Shown piece by piece: positions 45,517 through 57,539 of a DNA stretch of 64,000 nucleotides. The notes beneath the pieces are model-generated. The model saw only the letters and a program-made list of their open reading frames with translations, did not search any database and was not told where the DNA came from. Origin of the DNA: Alloyangia mangrovi (GTDB lineage Bacteria > Pseudomonadota > Alphaproteobacteria > Rhodobacterales > Rhodobacteraceae). Made by a program: the position numbers and the translations under genes. The number at the start of each line of letters is the position of its first letter. Position 1 is the first letter of the stretch. Where the stretch lies: positions 1 to 64,000 of the forward strand of contig NZ_NTHN02000019.1 in NCBI RefSeq assembly GCF_002300555.2, read 5' to 3'.

Positions 45517-46233
45517 ATGGACCGCCCCGGATTCTTCGACCTGATGAGCTTCGGCCCCGACGGCTGGGCCCCCGCCCTGCTGCAGGCCACGCTGATGACC
45601 CTTGCAGTCGCCGGCACCGGCTACCTGATCGGCGGCACGCTCGGCGCGCTGCTGGCCTGGGCCAAGCTGCGCGGCGGCCCGGTGCTGCGCGGCATCGCCG
45701 GGACCTACACCACCGTGCTGCGCGGCATCCCCGACCTGCTGGTGATCTACCTCTTCTACTTCGGCGGCTCGATGATGCTGACCAAGCTGATGCGCGGCTT
45801 CGGCTACGAGGGCTTCGTCGACCTTCCCGGCTTCGCGGCGGGCGCCATGGCGATCGGCGTGGTGTCGGCGGCGCAACATGCCGAGGTTTTCCGCGGCGCC
45901 TACCGGGCGGTGAATCCCGGCGAGATCGAGGCCGCCAGCGCCATCGGCATGTCGCGCAGCACATTGTTCCGCCGCATCGTGCTGCCGCTGACCGCGCGCC
46001 ACGCGCTGCCCGGCATGGGCAACGTCTGGCAGATCACCCTCAAGGAAAGCGCGCTGGTCTCGGTCACCGGGGTCGTCGAGCTGCTGCGACAGGCGCAGAT
46101 CGGCGCCGGGTCGACCCGCCAGCCCTTCTACTTCTTCTTCGCCGCGGCGGTGCTCTTCCTCGTCGTGACCTGGGGCTCGGGGCTGATCCTCGGCCGCGCC
46201 GAGCGGCACTTCAACCGCGGCCTGCAGAGGTAA
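45517..46233 (+). CDS. Polar amino-acid ABC transporter permease (HisQ-like)
   Basis: 238 residues, five to six membrane helices in the HisMQ/GltK family. The EAA motif region is EIEAASAIGMSRSTLFRRIVLPLTARHALPG (about residues 147-177). Early TTVLRGIPDLLVIYLFYFG (about 64) is the permease entry signature. Starts 20 bp after the amidohydrolase stop, and the partner permease follows after 4 bp. Confidence 0.93.
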   Translation: MDRPGFFDLMSFGPDGWAPALLQATLMTLAVAGTGYLIGGTLGALLAWAKLRGGPVLRGIAGTYTTVLRGIPDLLVIYLFYFGGSMMLTKLMRGFGYEGFVDLPGFAAGAMAIGVVSAAQHAEVFRGAYRAVNPGEIEAASAIGMSRSTLFRRIVLPLTARHALPGMGNVWQITLKESALVSVTGVVELLRQAQIGAGSTRQPFYFFFAAAVLFLVVTWGSGLILGRAERHFNRGLQR

Positions 46234-46237
46234 CACG

Positions 46238-46972
46238 ATGGACTTTCCCTTCCTCTGGCAGACCGTCCAGACGCTTTCCGCCGGCATCCCGCTGACGCTG
46301 CTGCTGGCCACGCTCTCGGTCTCGATCGGCGTGGTGATCGCCATCACCATCGCCGCCACCCGGCTCTGGGGGCCGCGCGCCCTGCAGCAGGCGGCGAAAT
46401 TCTACGTTTTCGTCTTCCGCGGCACGCCGCTCCTCGTGCAGATGTTCCTCATCTACTACGGGCTCGGCCAGTTCGAGGCGGTGCGCAGCAGCTTCCTCTG
46501 GCCGGTGCTGCGCGAGCCCTTCTGGTGCGCCATCCTCGCGCTGTCGCTCAACACCGGCGCCTATGGCTCGGAGATCGTGCGCGGCGGGCTGCAATCGGTC
46601 GGCCACGGCCAGCGCGAGGCGGCCATGGCCTGCGGCATGTCGCCATGGCTGGCCTTCCGCCGCATCGTTCTGCCGCAGGCGGTGCGCCAGGCCCTGCCCG
46701 CCTATGGCAACGAGCTGATCCTGCTCTGCAAGGCCACCTCGCTCGCCTCGATGATCACCCTGATGGAGATCACCGGCCTTGCCGCCAAGCTGATCTCGGA
46801 CACCTACCGGGTGATCGAGGTCTTCGCCGCCGCCGGGGCGATCTACCTCGCGATCAATTTCGTGCTGACCCGGCTCGTGGCCTTCGCCGACCACCGGCTG
46901 ACCGCGCACCTGCGCCCGGTCGCCACGGGCAAACCCGCCCCCGACACCCGCCTGACAGGAGCCAAGCCATGA
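46238..46972 (+). CDS. Polar amino-acid ABC transporter permease (HisM-like)
   Basis: 244 residues. [19 protein letters not shown] (about residue 57) and the EAA loop [30 protein letters not shown] (about 125-155) are clear. It heterodimerises with the preceding permease. Its stop overlaps the ATPase start (ATGA). Confidence 0.93.
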   Translation: MDFPFLWQTVQTLSAGIPLTLLLATLSVSIGVVIAITIAATRLWGPRALQQAAKFYVFVFRGTPLLVQMFLIYYGLGQFEAVRSSFLWPVLREPFWCAILALSLNTGAYGSEIVRGGLQSVGHGQREAAMACGMSPWLAFRRIVLPQAVRQALPAYGNELILLCKATSLASMITLMEITGLAAKLISDTYRVIEVFAAAGAIYLAINFVLTRLVAFADHRLTAHLRPVATGKPAPDTRLTGAKP

Positions 46973-47730
46973 CCTCTCCCGCCATCCGCCTGCGCGGCCT
47001 GCGCAAATCCTTCGGCGCGAACGAGGTGCTGCGCGGCGTCGACCTCGAGGCGCGCCAGGGCGAGGTGGTCTCGATCCTCGGCTCCTCGGGCTCGGGAAAA
47101 TCCACCATGCTGCGCTGCATCAACCTTCTGGAGACGCCCTCGGGCGGCGAGGTCTGGATCGGCGACGAGCGCATCGAGCTGGTCACTGACCGCGCCGGAC
47201 GGGCAAAGCCCGTCGACCCGGTGAAGGTGCAGAAGCTGCGCGCCAGGGTCGGCATGGTGTTCCAGTCCTTCAACCTCTGGTCCCACAAGACCGTGCTCGA
47301 GAACGTCATGGAAGCGCCGATCCACGTGCTCGGCCGCTCGAAGGCCGAGGCAAAGGACGAGGCGCTCTCCTTCCTCGACAAGGTCGGCATCGCCGCCAAG
47401 CGCGACGCCTATCCCGCGCAGCTCTCGGGCGGCCAGCAGCAGCGCGCCGCCATCGCCCGCGCGCTCGCCATGCACCCCGACGTGATGCTCTTCGACGAGC
47501 CGACCTCGGCGCTCGATCCCGAGCTGGTGGGCGAGGTGCTGCGGGTGATGCGTGGCCTCGCGGAAGAAGGCCGCACCATGCTCGTCGTCACCCACGAAAT
47601 GGGCTTTGCCCGCGACGTCTCGAACCGCGTCGTCTTCCTCCACGAGGGGCAGATCGACTGCGAGGGCAGCCCGGCCGAGCTTTTCGGCGGCGGCGGCTCC
47701 GACCGTTTCCAGCGCTTCGCCACGACCTGA
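46969..47730 (+). CDS. Polar amino-acid ABC transporter ATP-binding protein (HisP-like)
   Basis: 253 residues. Walker [14 protein letters not shown] (about residue 39), Q-loop [16 protein letters not shown] (about 94), signature [15 protein letters not shown] (about 153), Walker [15 protein letters not shown] (about 173) and the switch VVTHEMGFA (about 208). The insert around [14 protein letters not shown] is typical of HisP/OccP-type ATPases. The ATG at 46969 overlaps the permease stop. Confidence 0.95.
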   Translation: MTSPAIRLRGLRKSFGANEVLRGVDLEARQGEVVSILGSSGSGKSTMLRCINLLETPSGGEVWIGDERIELVTDRAGRAKPVDPVKVQKLRARVGMVFQSFNLWSHKTVLENVMEAPIHVLGRSKAEAKDEALSFLDKVGIAAKRDAYPAQLSGGQQQRAAIARALAMHPDVMLFDEPTSALDPELVGEVLRVMRGLAEEGRTMLVVTHEMGFARDVSNRVVFLHEGQIDCEGSPAELFGGGGSDRFQRFATT

Positions 47731-47781
47731 CCGGCGCTCCTCACCGAACAGACCAACCAAAGACCAACAAGGGAATACACC

Positions 47782-48621
47782 ATGAAAAAGACCCTCATCG
47801 CCGCGACGCTCGGCCTGACCGCCCTGGCCGCAACCGCCGAGGCCAAGGACTGGACCCACGTCACCATCGCCACCGAGGGCGCCTTTGCGCCGTGGAACTT
47901 CACCGAGGCCGACGGCACGCTGACCGGCTACGAGGTCGATCTCTACAAGGTGCTCTGCGAGCGGATGGAGGTTGAATGCACCCTCGTCGCGCAGAACTGG
48001 GATGGCATCATCCCCGGCCTGCTCGCCGGCAAGTACGACGCGATCATGGCCGGCATGTCGGCCACTGCGAAGCGCGAAGAGGTGATCTCCTTCTCGCAGC
48101 CCTACGGCTCCACCGGCCAGACCTTCGGGGTGCTCAAGGGCAGCGATCTCGAGGAACTGCCGCTGAAGGGCGAGGTGTTCAACCTCGCCAACAACCCCGA
48201 TGGGGCGGCCGAGGCGATCGAGGCGATCCGCCCGATGCTGAAGGGCAAGACCATCGGCGTGCAGAGCTCGGCGATCTCGGCCCGTTTCATGCAGGAGACC
48301 TTCGGCGACGAGCTGACCATCCGCGAGTACAAGGCGACCGAGCAGCATGACCTCGACCTGCTGGCCGGGCGCATCGACGCCGTGATCGCCTCGCCCGCCT
48401 ACCTGATGACCACGATCAAGGAACCGGCCAACGCCGAGATGACCATGGCAGGCCCGCGCTTCCAGGGCGGCATCCTCGGCCGCGGCTCCTCGGTCGGCCT
48501 GCGCAAGGAAGACACCGAGCTGCGCGAGATGTTCGACAAGGCGCTGGATTCGGTGAAGGCCGATGGCACCACCAAGGCGCTTTCGGAGAAATGGTTCGGC
48601 TTCGACGTCACCGTCTACTGA
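47782..48621 (+). CDS. Polar amino-acid ABC transporter substrate-binding protein
   Basis: Periplasmic receptor, 279 residues, signal peptide cleaved near AEA-KD (about residue 22). Mature start VTIATEGAFAPWNFTEADG with GYEVDLYKVLCERM is the SBP_bac_3 pattern of lysine-arginine-ornithine/histidine/octopine receptors. Last gene of the set and followed by a strong hairpin. The ligand is probably an amino acid or opine-like conjugate released or consumed by the AbgB-like enzyme. Confidence 0.93.
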   Translation: MKKTLIAATLGLTALAATAEAKDWTHVTIATEGAFAPWNFTEADGTLTGYEVDLYKVLCERMEVECTLVAQNWDGIIPGLLAGKYDAIMAGMSATAKREEVISFSQPYGSTGQTFGVLKGSDLEELPLKGEVFNLANNPDGAAEAIEAIRPMLKGKTIGVQSSAISARFMQETFGDELTIREYKATEQHDLDLLAGRIDAVIASPAYLMTTIKEPANAEMTMAGPRFQGGILGRGSSVGLRKEDTELREMFDKALDSVKADGTTKALSEKWFGFDVTVY

Positions 48622-48639
48622 GCCCACTCCCAACGCCAC

Positions 48640-48663
48640 GCCGGCAGCCCCCGGGCTGCCGGC
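48640..48663 (+). terminator. Terminator after the amino-acid ABC operon
   Basis: GCCGGCAGCC-cccg-GGCTGCCGGC is a perfect 10-bp stem and 4-nt loop, 19 bp after the receptor stop. No long T tract follows. Confidence 0.7.
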
Positions 48664-48750
48664 CTCCGTCTCCGCGAGGGCGGCGCGCAGTTGCGGGACG
48701 CGCCTGAACCGGCTCTACTCGTCACGAGCGGACTCACCGATGGAGCGGCG

Positions 48751-49694
48751 ATGAGCGACAATCCCTATGACGTGCTCGGCGTGAAGAAGACCGCCAGCGC
48801 CGACGAAATCAAGAAGGCCTACCGAAGGATCGCCAAGGAGAGCCATCCCGATCTGCACCCCGGCGATTCGACCTCAGAAGCGCGGTTCAAAGCGGCGGGC
48901 GCCGCCTTCGAGCTGCTGAAGGACCCCGAGAAGCGCGCCCGCTTCGACCGCGGCGAGATCGACGCGAGCGGGCAGGAACGCCCGCAGGAGCGCCGCTTCT
49001 ACCGCGATTTCGCCGAACAGGCCGACAACCCCTATCGTCAGGACCCGCGCTACGAGGACTTCGGTGGTGCAGAGGACATCTTCGCCGAGTTCCTGCGCCG
49101 CCAGGCCGGCGGCCGCGGCTCCGGACAGGCACAGGGCCAGGGCGGCTACAGCTTCCGAGCCCGCGGCGCCGATGCGCAATATGCGCTCGAGGTGCCCTTC
49201 CTCGACGCGGCGAACGGCGGCTCCATGCGGATCACCCTGCCCGGTGGCGGCAATCTCGAGGTGAAGATCCCCAAGGGCGTTGCCGACGGCACAACCCTGC
49301 GGCTGCGCGGCAAGGGCGGGCCGGGCATCGGCGGCGGCGCGCCGGGCGACGCCTATGTGACCCTCTCGATCCAGCCGCATCCGCTCTTCCGCCGCGAGGG
49401 CGACGACATCGTCATCTCGCTGCCGATCACCCTTACGAGGCGACCCTCGGGGCCAAGGTCGAGGCGCCCACGATCGCCGGGCCGGTCAAGGTCACCATCC
49501 CCAAAGGTGCCAGCAGCGGCCAGACCCTGCGCCTGCGGGGCCGTGGCGTCGCCGCCGCGGGCCGCCCCGCTGGCGACCAGCGCATCGAGCTGCAGATCGT
49601 CATGCCCAAGACGGTCGACGACGGGCTCGCCGACTTCATGGAGGACTGGGCCAAGGCCCACCCGTATGATCCGCGCAAGGGCTGGAGGGCTTGA
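48751..49694 (+). pseudogene. CbpA-like DnaJ co-chaperone, one-base frame break
   Basis: J-domain protein. The J domain (residues 1-70) has YDVLGVKKTASADEIKKAYR and the catalytic HPD in ESHPDLHPGD (about 32). A Gly-rich linker and two DnaJ C-terminal substrate-binding domains follow. The frame is lost near 49430: up to SLPITL is in one frame and YEATLGAKVEAPTIAGPVKVTIPKG continues in another, so one base appears missing in 'accctTacgag' (expected ITL-YEA). Adding one base gives 314 residues, the CbpA length. The modulator CbpM follows immediately. This break is not at a homopolymer. Confidence 0.82.
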
Positions 49695-49696
49695 GC

Positions 49697-50026
49697 ATGA
49701 CCCGCATCTTCTACTCCGAGGAACAAGCCATCGCCGCCGTCGGGCGGCTCGACCACGCGCGCCTCACCCGCTTCCTGCGCGCCGAGGTGATCGCTCCCGC
49801 CGAGGCGAGCGGCCGGGCGGTCTACCGGCAGGTCGACATCGCCCGGATGGAGCTGCTCTGCGATCTCTGCGACGACTTCGAGCTGAACGACGACGCGCTC
49901 GGCATGGTCATGCAGCTCATCGACCAGTTGCATGGCACCCGCGGCGATCTCGCCGCGCTCCTGCGCGCGCTCGGCGAAGAGCCCGATGAGGTCAGGAACC
50001 GCGTGCAGGGCCGGCTCGGGCGTTAG
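49697..50026 (+). CDS. CbpM-like chaperone modulator (MerR-like HTH)
   Basis: 109 residues. A MerR-like fold with YSEEQAIAAVGRLDHARLTRFLRAEVIAPAE, followed by a helical C-terminal half with DDFELNDDALGMVMQLIDQLHGTRGDLAALL, as in CbpM, which binds the J domain of CbpA and inhibits it. The ATG at 49697 is 3 bp after the restored cbpA stop; a TTG six bases upstream is also in frame. The pairing supports both calls. Confidence 0.85.
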   Translation: MTRIFYSEEQAIAAVGRLDHARLTRFLRAEVIAPAEASGRAVYRQVDIARMELLCDLCDDFELNDDALGMVMQLIDQLHGTRGDLAALLRALGEEPDEVRNRVQGRLGR

Positions 50027-50038
50027 CCTCCGGCCCGC

Positions 50039-50765
50039 TCAGCCTGCCAGCCAGTCCTTCGCCTTGGCCATGTCGGCGGCGGCGAAATACTTCGCCTCGA
50101 GCCCGAAGGCGCGCTTGCCGACCTGCACCGCCATCTCCTGCCAGCCGGCATCGCCGACGATGGCCGCGCGCTTCACCCGCTTGGCATGGCCGCGCACGAG
50201 GTAGAAGTGGTCGCGCAGCGCGTCGAGCCCTTGCCAGCCGTCGAAATCCCGCAGGTCGATGAGCAGCCGCACCGTCTCATGCGCCGCGAAGAAACTGTCG
50301 AGATCGCCGATGGCGTCGTCATAGGCCGCGCCGTCCACCTTGCCGCGCAGCCGCACTTCGAGCATGCCGTCGCCGAGGTCCTCCTGCTGGATGGTGCCGA
50401 GGCTCTCGCGCAGCCAGCGCCGCGCCGCGTCGACCTCCTTCATCGGGAAGGTGGAGACCGGGCACGGCATGAAGACCGACATCCCCCCCGACCGCCGTCC
50501 GGACAACCTTGTCGTCGCTCACCAGCGCGATGCGGTCGAAGCCGCGCCAGTGCTTGAGCCCGGTCCGCGCGTCCTGCAGCATCGCGCCAAGGGTGAACTC
50601 CGAGGGGCGCGCCTCGACGATGGCCAGCAGCCGCAGCCGGTCGCCCTTGGTCAGCGCCGCATCGAGCGCGGGCATCAGCGTGTCGCGGTAGTCGGAATCG
50701 GTGACCGGCGGAGTCATCGTCAGCTCGAGGATGCCGTGCTCGCCGATATCTTTCACGTCTATCAT
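50039..50765 (-). pseudogene. Tandem SpoIIAA-like (STAS) protein, frame broken at a C7 run
   Basis: Two SpoIIAA-like/STAS domains (DUF3478) in tandem, about 120 residues each. The first begins MIDVKDIGEHGILELTM and includes LLAIVEARPSEFT; the second includes RLLIDLRDFDGWQGLDALRDHF and KRAAIVGDAGWQEMA. The halves are in different frames and meet at seven C at 50483-50489; removing one gives RTAVGG-MSVFMP and 241 residues. Such soluble proteins occur widely in proteobacteria with no firm role; lipid or nucleotide binding has been suggested. Divergent from the N-ATPase operon across 255 bp. Confidence 0.75.
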
Positions 50766-50954
50766 GGTCGGGTCCTCCTGCGAGAACTATGCGCCACCGG
50801 GGGGGGCCGCGGGAAAGCCCGGCGAGTCCCGCACACGGTTTCCTGAAGCCGCGCGGCGCGGAGTGATCTTACCGGCCGCCGGGTCCTGTCGCGACGCTCA
50901 AGGCAAGGTGATCAAATTCGCGGCGGCAACGCGCTGACAGCGCGGGGGATTTGA

Positions 50955-52896
<1,942 letters not shown>

Positions 52897-52900
<4 letters not shown>

Positions 52901-53174
52901 CCGAGAAGGAGCGCAACCACGTCGCCGAGGCGCCCGCCGCTCGTCGCAGCGGGAAATGCTCGGGCAGGAGACGCCCGAACCCTCGCTCGGCGCCCGGCTC
53001 GGGCAGATCGGAATCCTCGGCTGGGCCGTGGTGGTGCCGACGCTGCTGGGAGTGGTGCTGGGGCGCATGGCCGATCGCGCCTTCGGCACCGGGGTCTTCT
53101 TCACCGCCCCGGCGATCATGATCGGCGCCGCCATCGGCTTTCACGCCGCTTGGAAATGGATGCACAAGCAATGA
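52897..53174 (+). pseudogene. atpQ: N-ATPase AtpQ (AtpI-like), frame broken near its N-terminus
   Basis: The membrane core is GQIGILGWAVVVPTLLGVVLG and FFTAPAIMIGAAIGFHAAWKWM: two helices of the AtpI-like protein AtpQ, unique to N-ATPase operons and thought to help c-ring assembly or form a cation channel with AtpR. The natural start (ATG at 52897, overlapping the atpC stop) runs out of frame after about 17 residues; the core frame opens only from the ATG at 52956. One missing base around 52940-52953 would give about 92 residues. Whether this is an error or a real restart at 52956 is open. Confidence 0.75.
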
Positions 53175-53452
53175 GCCCTGCCGTCACGCCCTATGCCCTC
53201 GCCGCCCTCGCGCTCTGCCTCGGCTTCGCGCTGGGGTGGGCGCATTTCGCCAGCCTGCGGCGGGTCACCGGCCTCTATCTCGATGGCGGCCCGCCGTGGC
53301 GCGCGCTTGCGCTGCAGCTCGGCCGCCTCGCGCTGCTCGCGGCGGGGCTGCTGGGGCTGGCGCTGCTCGGGGCGCTGCCGCTGCTGGCGAGCACGCTGGG
53401 GCTCCTTCTGGCGCGGCAGGTGGTGCTGCGGCGCGCCAGAAGGGCACCGTGA
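53171..53452 (+). CDS. atpR: N-ATPase AtpR membrane protein
   Basis: 93 residues, three hydrophobic segments: YALAALALCLGFALGWAHF at the N-terminus, then LALQLGRLALLAAGLLGLALLG and LPLLASTLGLLLARQVVLRR. AtpR is known only from N-ATPase operons, always after atpQ. Its conserved membrane Arg residues (SLRRVTG; ARQVVLRRARR) were proposed to interact with the c subunit carboxylate. Overlaps atpQ (ATGA) and atpB (1 bp). Confidence 0.88.
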   Translation: MSPAVTPYALAALALCLGFALGWAHFASLRRVTGLYLDGGPPWRALALQLGRLALLAAGLLGLALLGALPLLASTLGLLLARQVVLRRARRAP

Positions 53453-54156
53453 TGGAGAACCCGCTCACCCTCGAGCCGCTCTTCCACCTCGGGCCGGTGC
53501 CGATCACCGAGCCGGTGCTGGTCACTTGGGCGATCCTCGCATTGCTGGCGCTCGGCACATGGCTCGCCACCCGCCGCCTGTCGCTGTGCCCAAGCAAGCT
53601 GCAGACCGTGCTCGAGCTCTTCGTCACCACCATCGACGCGCAGGTGCGCGACACCATGCAGCGCGACCCGGCGCGCTTCCGGGCGCTGATCGGCACGATC
53701 TTCCTGTTTGTTTTGGTGGCCAACTGGTCCTCGCTGGTACCCGGCATCGAGCCGCCCACCGCCCGGCTCGAAACCGACGCCGCGCTGGCGCTGATCGTCT
53801 TCGCCGCGACCATCTGGTACGGCATCGCCGCGCAGGGGCTGAAGGGCTATCTCGCCACTTTCGCCGAGCCCTCTTGGGTGATGATCCCGCTCAACCTCGT
53901 CGAGCAGATCACCCGCACCTTCTCGCTGATCGTGCGCCTCTTCGGCAACGTGATGAGCGGCGTCTTCATCATTGCCATCGTGCTGTCGCTCGCCGGGCTT
54001 CTGGTGCCGATCCCGCTGATGGCGCTCGACCTGCTGACCGGGACCGTCCAAGCCTACATCTTCGCCGTGCTCGCCACCGTCTTCATCGGCGCCGCCGTCG
54101 GCGAACAGACCCCCTCCGCATCCGCTTCCTCTTCCGCAAAGGAGACCCGCCCATGA
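53452..54156 (+). CDS. atpB: N-ATPase subunit a
   Basis: 234 residues, five or six helices. The essential stator Arg is in SLIVRLFGNVMSG (about residue 160), and VFIGAAVGEQTPS sits near the C-terminus (about 215). It forms the ion half-channels against the c-ring. Shorter than housekeeping subunit a but normal for N-ATPase. Overlaps atpE (ATGA). Confidence 0.93.
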   Translation: MENPLTLEPLFHLGPVPITEPVLVTWAILALLALGTWLATRRLSLCPSKLQTVLELFVTTIDAQVRDTMQRDPARFRALIGTIFLFVLVANWSSLVPGIEPPTARLETDAALALIVFAATIWYGIAAQGLKGYLATFAEPSWVMIPLNLVEQITRTFSLIVRLFGNVMSGVFIIAIVLSLAGLLVPIPLMALDLLTGTVQAYIFAVLATVFIGAAVGEQTPSASASSSAKETRP

Positions 54157-54401
54157 CCGCAAACCTCGTCGAGATCGTCAGCATCCTCGCCGCCGCACTC
54201 GCCGTGTCCTTCGGCGCCATCGGCCCGGCGCTGGCCGAGGGTCGCGCCGTGGCCGCCGCCATGGACGCCATCGCCCGCCAGCCCGAGGCGGCGGGCACGC
54301 TCAGCCGCACGCTCTTCGTCGGCCTCGCGATGATCGAGACCATGGCGATCTACACGCTGGCGATCGCGCTGCTGCTGCTCTTCGCCAACCCTTTCGTCTG
54401 A
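54153..54401 (+). CDS. atpE: N-ATPase subunit c
   Basis: 82 residues, two-helix hairpin with polar loop ARQPEA (residues 41-46). The ion-binding carboxylate is Glu62 in MIETMAIYTL. Around it Thr63 and Tyr67 match the Na+-coordinating E-S/T...Y set seen in sodium-type c subunits; on the first helix the usual Gln is replaced by Glu29 (ALAEGRA), a second carboxylate reported as a feature of N-ATPases. These residues suggest Na+ coupling, but one of the usual ligands (Thr after Ser) is Met64 here, so the ion is not settled. Confidence 0.93.
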   Translation: MTANLVEIVSILAAALAVSFGAIGPALAEGRAVAAAMDAIARQPEAAGTLSRTLFVGLAMIETMAIYTLAIALLLLFANPFV

Positions 54402-54414
54402 GGCGGGCCGCGCG

Positions 54415-55149
54415 ATGAGTTTCGACTGGTGGACATTGGGGCTGCAGACGGTCAACGTTCTGATCCTGCTGTGGATCCTGTCGCATTTCCTGTTCCGGCC
54501 GGTCTCCGAGATCATCGAGAAACGTCAGGCGGAGGCGACGGGCGAGCTGTCCCACGCGCGGGCCGCCCGCGCCGAGGCGGAAGCCGCGCTGACCGAGGCA
54601 CAGGCGCGCGACGAAGCCGTCGCGGCGCGGCGTGCCGAGGTGCTGTCCGGGGCGCAGGCCGAAGCCGAACACGCCAAGGTGCAAATGCTCGACGAGGCCC
54701 GCAGGGAGATCGCCAAGCTCCGCACCGAGGGACAGGCCGAGGCGCAGCGCCGGCGTGCCGAGGCCGAGCGCGCGCTGCAGGACGAGGCGGCGGAGCTGGC
54801 GGTGGATATCTCGGAACGCCTGCTCAGGCGCCTGCCCGAGACGACGCGCACCGCCGGGTTCATCGACGGGTTGGCGCAGGCGGTGGCCGAGTTGCCCGGG
54901 CAGACGCGCGAAGGCCTCGGCGCCGAGGGTCCGGTGCCCGTCCGAGCCGCGCAGGCGCTGAGCCCAGAGGAGGCAGGCCTCCTCAAGTCCCGCCTCGCCG
55001 AGGTGCTGGGCCGCGAGATCGAGATTGCCCTGACCACCGACCCCTCGCTCATCGCCGGGCTCGAGCTCGACGCCCCGCACGCCGTGGTCCGCAACCACTT
55101 TCGCGCCGATCTCGACCGGATCCGGCAGGAGCTTCTGAGACATGACTGA
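54415..55149 (+). CDS. atpF: N-ATPase subunit b with delta-like C-terminal domain
   Basis: 244 residues. One N-terminal membrane helix ([15 protein letters not shown], about 13-27), then a long Ala/Glu/Arg coiled coil (about 35-145). The last ~75 residues ([44 protein letters not shown]) match the C-terminal domain of subunit delta. The operon has no separate atpH, so this fused b-delta chain probably provides the whole stator. The end overlaps atpA by 8 bp. Confidence 0.9.
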   Translation: MSFDWWTLGLQTVNVLILLWILSHFLFRPVSEIIEKRQAEATGELSHARAARAEAEAALTEAQARDEAVAARRAEVLSGAQAEAEHAKVQMLDEARREIAKLRTEGQAEAQRRRAEAERALQDEAAELAVDISERLLRRLPETTRTAGFIDGLAQAVAELPGQTREGLGAEGPVPVRAAQALSPEEAGLLKSRLAEVLGREIEIALTTDPSLIAGLELDAPHAVVRNHFRADLDRIRQELLRHD

Positions 55150-56668
55150 CGAGCCCCCCTCCGCCGACTGGCTCCGCCAAGGCCGCGCCGCGATCGCCCG
55201 GACAGCGCTCGCGCCCGAGGCGGAGCCCATTGGCCGTGTCATCTCGGTCGCCGACGGCATCGCCCGTATCTCGGGCCTGCCCGACGCCCCGCTCGGCGCG
55301 CTGCTGCGCTTCGAGGGCGGGCAGGCGGGTTTCGCGCAGACGCTCGACAGGGACGAGATCGACGCGGTGCTCTTCGACGATGTCACCGGGATCGAGGCGG
55401 GGGCCAAGGTCACCGACACCGGCGACATCGTCCGCGTACCGGTGGGGGAGGCGCTTCTCGGCCGTATCGTCGACCCGCTCGGCCGTCCGATCGACGACGG
55501 CCCGGCGCTGGCCACCTCGGAGACCCTGCCCATCGAACGCCCCGCCCCCGGGATCATCGACCGGGCGCTGGTGTCGGAGCCGATGATGACCGGGGTGCTG
55601 GTGGTCGACAGCCTCTTCGCCGTCGGCCGCGGCCAGCGCGAGCTGATCGTCGGCGACCGGGCCACGGGTAAGACCTCGCTCGCGGTCGAGGCCATCGTCA
55701 CCCAGAAGCATTCCGACGTCCTCTGCATCTACGTCGCCGTCGGCCAGCGCGCCACGGCGGTGGAGCGGGTCGTCGCCGCGGTGCACGAGCATGGCGCCCC
55801 CGAGCGCTGCGTCTTCGTCGTCGGCAACGCGGGCAGCGCGCCGGGCCTGCAATGGATCGCGCCCTTCGCCGGGATGAGCATGGCCGAGCATTTCCGCGAC
55901 GCCGGGCATGACGTGCTCATCGTCATCGACGACCTCACCCGCCACGCCGCCACCCATCGCGAGCTGGCACTGCTGACCCGTGAGCCGCCGGGCCGCGAGG
56001 CCTACCCGGGCGACATCTTCTACCTCCACGCGCGGCTGCTCGAACGCGCCGCGAAGCTGCCGCGCGAGCGGGGCGGCTCGATCACCGCCCTGCCCATCGC
56101 CGAGACCGACGCGGGCAACCTCTCGGCCTATATCCCCACCAACCTCATCTCGATCACCGACGGGCAGATCGTGCTCGATTCCCACCTCTTCGCGGCCAAT
56201 CAGCGCCCGGCGGTGGACGTCGGTCTCTCGGTCAGCCGGGTCGGCGGCAAGGCGCAGGCCCCGGCGCTGCGCGCGGTCTCGGGCCGGGTGCGGCTAGACT
56301 ACGCGCAGTTCCAGGAGCTCGAGATGTTCACCCGCTTCGGCGGCATCTCGAGCACGCGGGTCAAGGCGCAGATCGCCCGCGGCGAGAGCATCCGCGCGCT
56401 GTTGACCCAACCGCGCTACGCCGGGCTGCGGCTGGTCGACCAAGTGGCGCTGCTCGCGGCACTGGCCGAGGGCAAGCTCGACGGGGTGAGCCCGGACCGC
56501 CTGGCCGAGCTGCGCAGGCAGCTCCCGGCCCGGCTCGATGCCGCCGGAGGCGCGGCGAAGGCGGGACTTGAGGAGAGCGGCGCCCTGAGCGAGGCGGATC
56601 GCGCGGCGCTGGTGGAGGTGGTCGCCGGCCTGGCGGCCGAGCTGGGCGGAACGGAGGCAAAGGGATGA
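55142..56668 (+). CDS. atpA: N-ATPase subunit alpha
   Basis: 508 residues. P-loop [14 protein letters not shown] (about residue 175), [10 protein letters not shown] (about 260) and the nucleotide-end [13 protein letters not shown] (about 337). It is the non-catalytic partner of beta. It lies after atpF and before atpG as in other N-ATPase operons, with overlaps on both sides. Confidence 0.95.
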   Translation: MTDEPPSADWLRQGRAAIARTALAPEAEPIGRVISVADGIARISGLPDAPLGALLRFEGGQAGFAQTLDRDEIDAVLFDDVTGIEAGAKVTDTGDIVRVPVGEALLGRIVDPLGRPIDDGPALATSETLPIERPAPGIIDRALVSEPMMTGVLVVDSLFAVGRGQRELIVGDRATGKTSLAVEAIVTQKHSDVLCIYVAVGQRATAVERVVAAVHEHGAPERCVFVVGNAGSAPGLQWIAPFAGMSMAEHFRDAGHDVLIVIDDLTRHAATHRELALLTREPPGREAYPGDIFYLHARLLERAAKLPRERGGSITALPIAETDAGNLSAYIPTNLISITDGQIVLDSHLFAANQRPAVDVGLSVSRVGGKAQAPALRAVSGRVRLDYAQFQELEMFTRFGGISSTRVKAQIARGESIRALLTQPRYAGLRLVDQVALLAALAEGKLDGVSPDRLAELRRQLPARLDAAGGAAKAGLEESGALSEADRAALVEVVAGLAAELGGTEAKG

Positions 56669-57522
56669 GCGGCACGCTTTCTGACGTCGAGGCGCGCATC
56701 GGCACCGTCCACAAGCTTTCGGCGGTGATCGCCGCCATGCGCGGCATCGCCGCCTCGCGGCTTCAGGACGCACAGGGGCACATCGGCGCGATCCGCCTCT
56801 ACGCCGACACCATCGGCGAGGCCATCGGCCATGCTCTCAGCTTTGCCGGCCCGGACCGCGCCGCACCGCCCGCCCCCGCCAGCGGCGGTGCCCTCTTCAT
56901 CGTGCTCTGTGCCGAGCAGGGTTTCGCCGGCAGCTTCTCGGCGCGGGTGCTCGAGGCGGCGCAGGCGGCGCTGCGCGAGGCGCGCGGTCCTGCCGACTTG
57001 CTGCTGGTCGGCGACCGCGGGCTCCTGGTCGCGCCCGACTACCGCATTACACCCAGTTGGACCGCCCCGATGATCGCCCATCCCGCCCGCGCACCGTATC
57101 TGGCCGGGCGCATCGCCGAGGCGGTCTTTGCCCGGGTGTCCGACGGGCGGGCCACCACGGTCTCGATCCTGCACGCCGCGGCCGGCGGCACCGAGGGCTA
57201 CGACATCGTGCAAAAGCGCCTCGTGCCCTTCGACTACGCCCGTTTTCCCCTGCCCGGATCGACCCTGCCGCCGCGGATCACCCTGCCGCCCGAGGACCTG
57301 CTCGCCCGGCTGGTCGAGGAGTACATCTTCGCCGAGATCAGCGAGGCCCTGATGCTCTCCTTCGCCGCCGAGAACGAGGCCCGCATGCGGGCGATGATCG
57401 CCGCGCATGACAATGTCACCCAGTCTCTCGAAGGTCTCGTCGGGCAGGCCCGCCGGCTGCGGCAGGATGCGATCACCGAGGAGATCATGGAGCTTGCCAC
57501 CGGCAGCCTGCCGGTGCCCTGA
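56665..57522 (+). CDS. atpG: N-ATPase subunit gamma
   Basis: 285 residues, the rotating central stalk. N-terminal coiled-coil helix ([29 protein letters not shown]) and the paired C-terminal helix ([21 protein letters not shown], about 227-250). The middle Rossmann-like part begins [19 protein letters not shown]. It is the last gene of the operon; the LOG protein gene follows after 17 bp and may be co-transcribed. Confidence 0.93.
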   Translation: MSGTLSDVEARIGTVHKLSAVIAAMRGIAASRLQDAQGHIGAIRLYADTIGEAIGHALSFAGPDRAAPPAPASGGALFIVLCAEQGFAGSFSARVLEAAQAALREARGPADLLLVGDRGLLVAPDYRITPSWTAPMIAHPARAPYLAGRIAEAVFARVSDGRATTVSILHAAAGGTEGYDIVQKRLVPFDYARFPLPGSTLPPRITLPPEDLLARLVEEYIFAEISEALMLSFAAENEARMRAMIAAHDNVTQSLEGLVGQARRLRQDAITEEIMELATGSLPVP

Positions 57523-57539
57523 AGGATGGAGGAGGGCCG

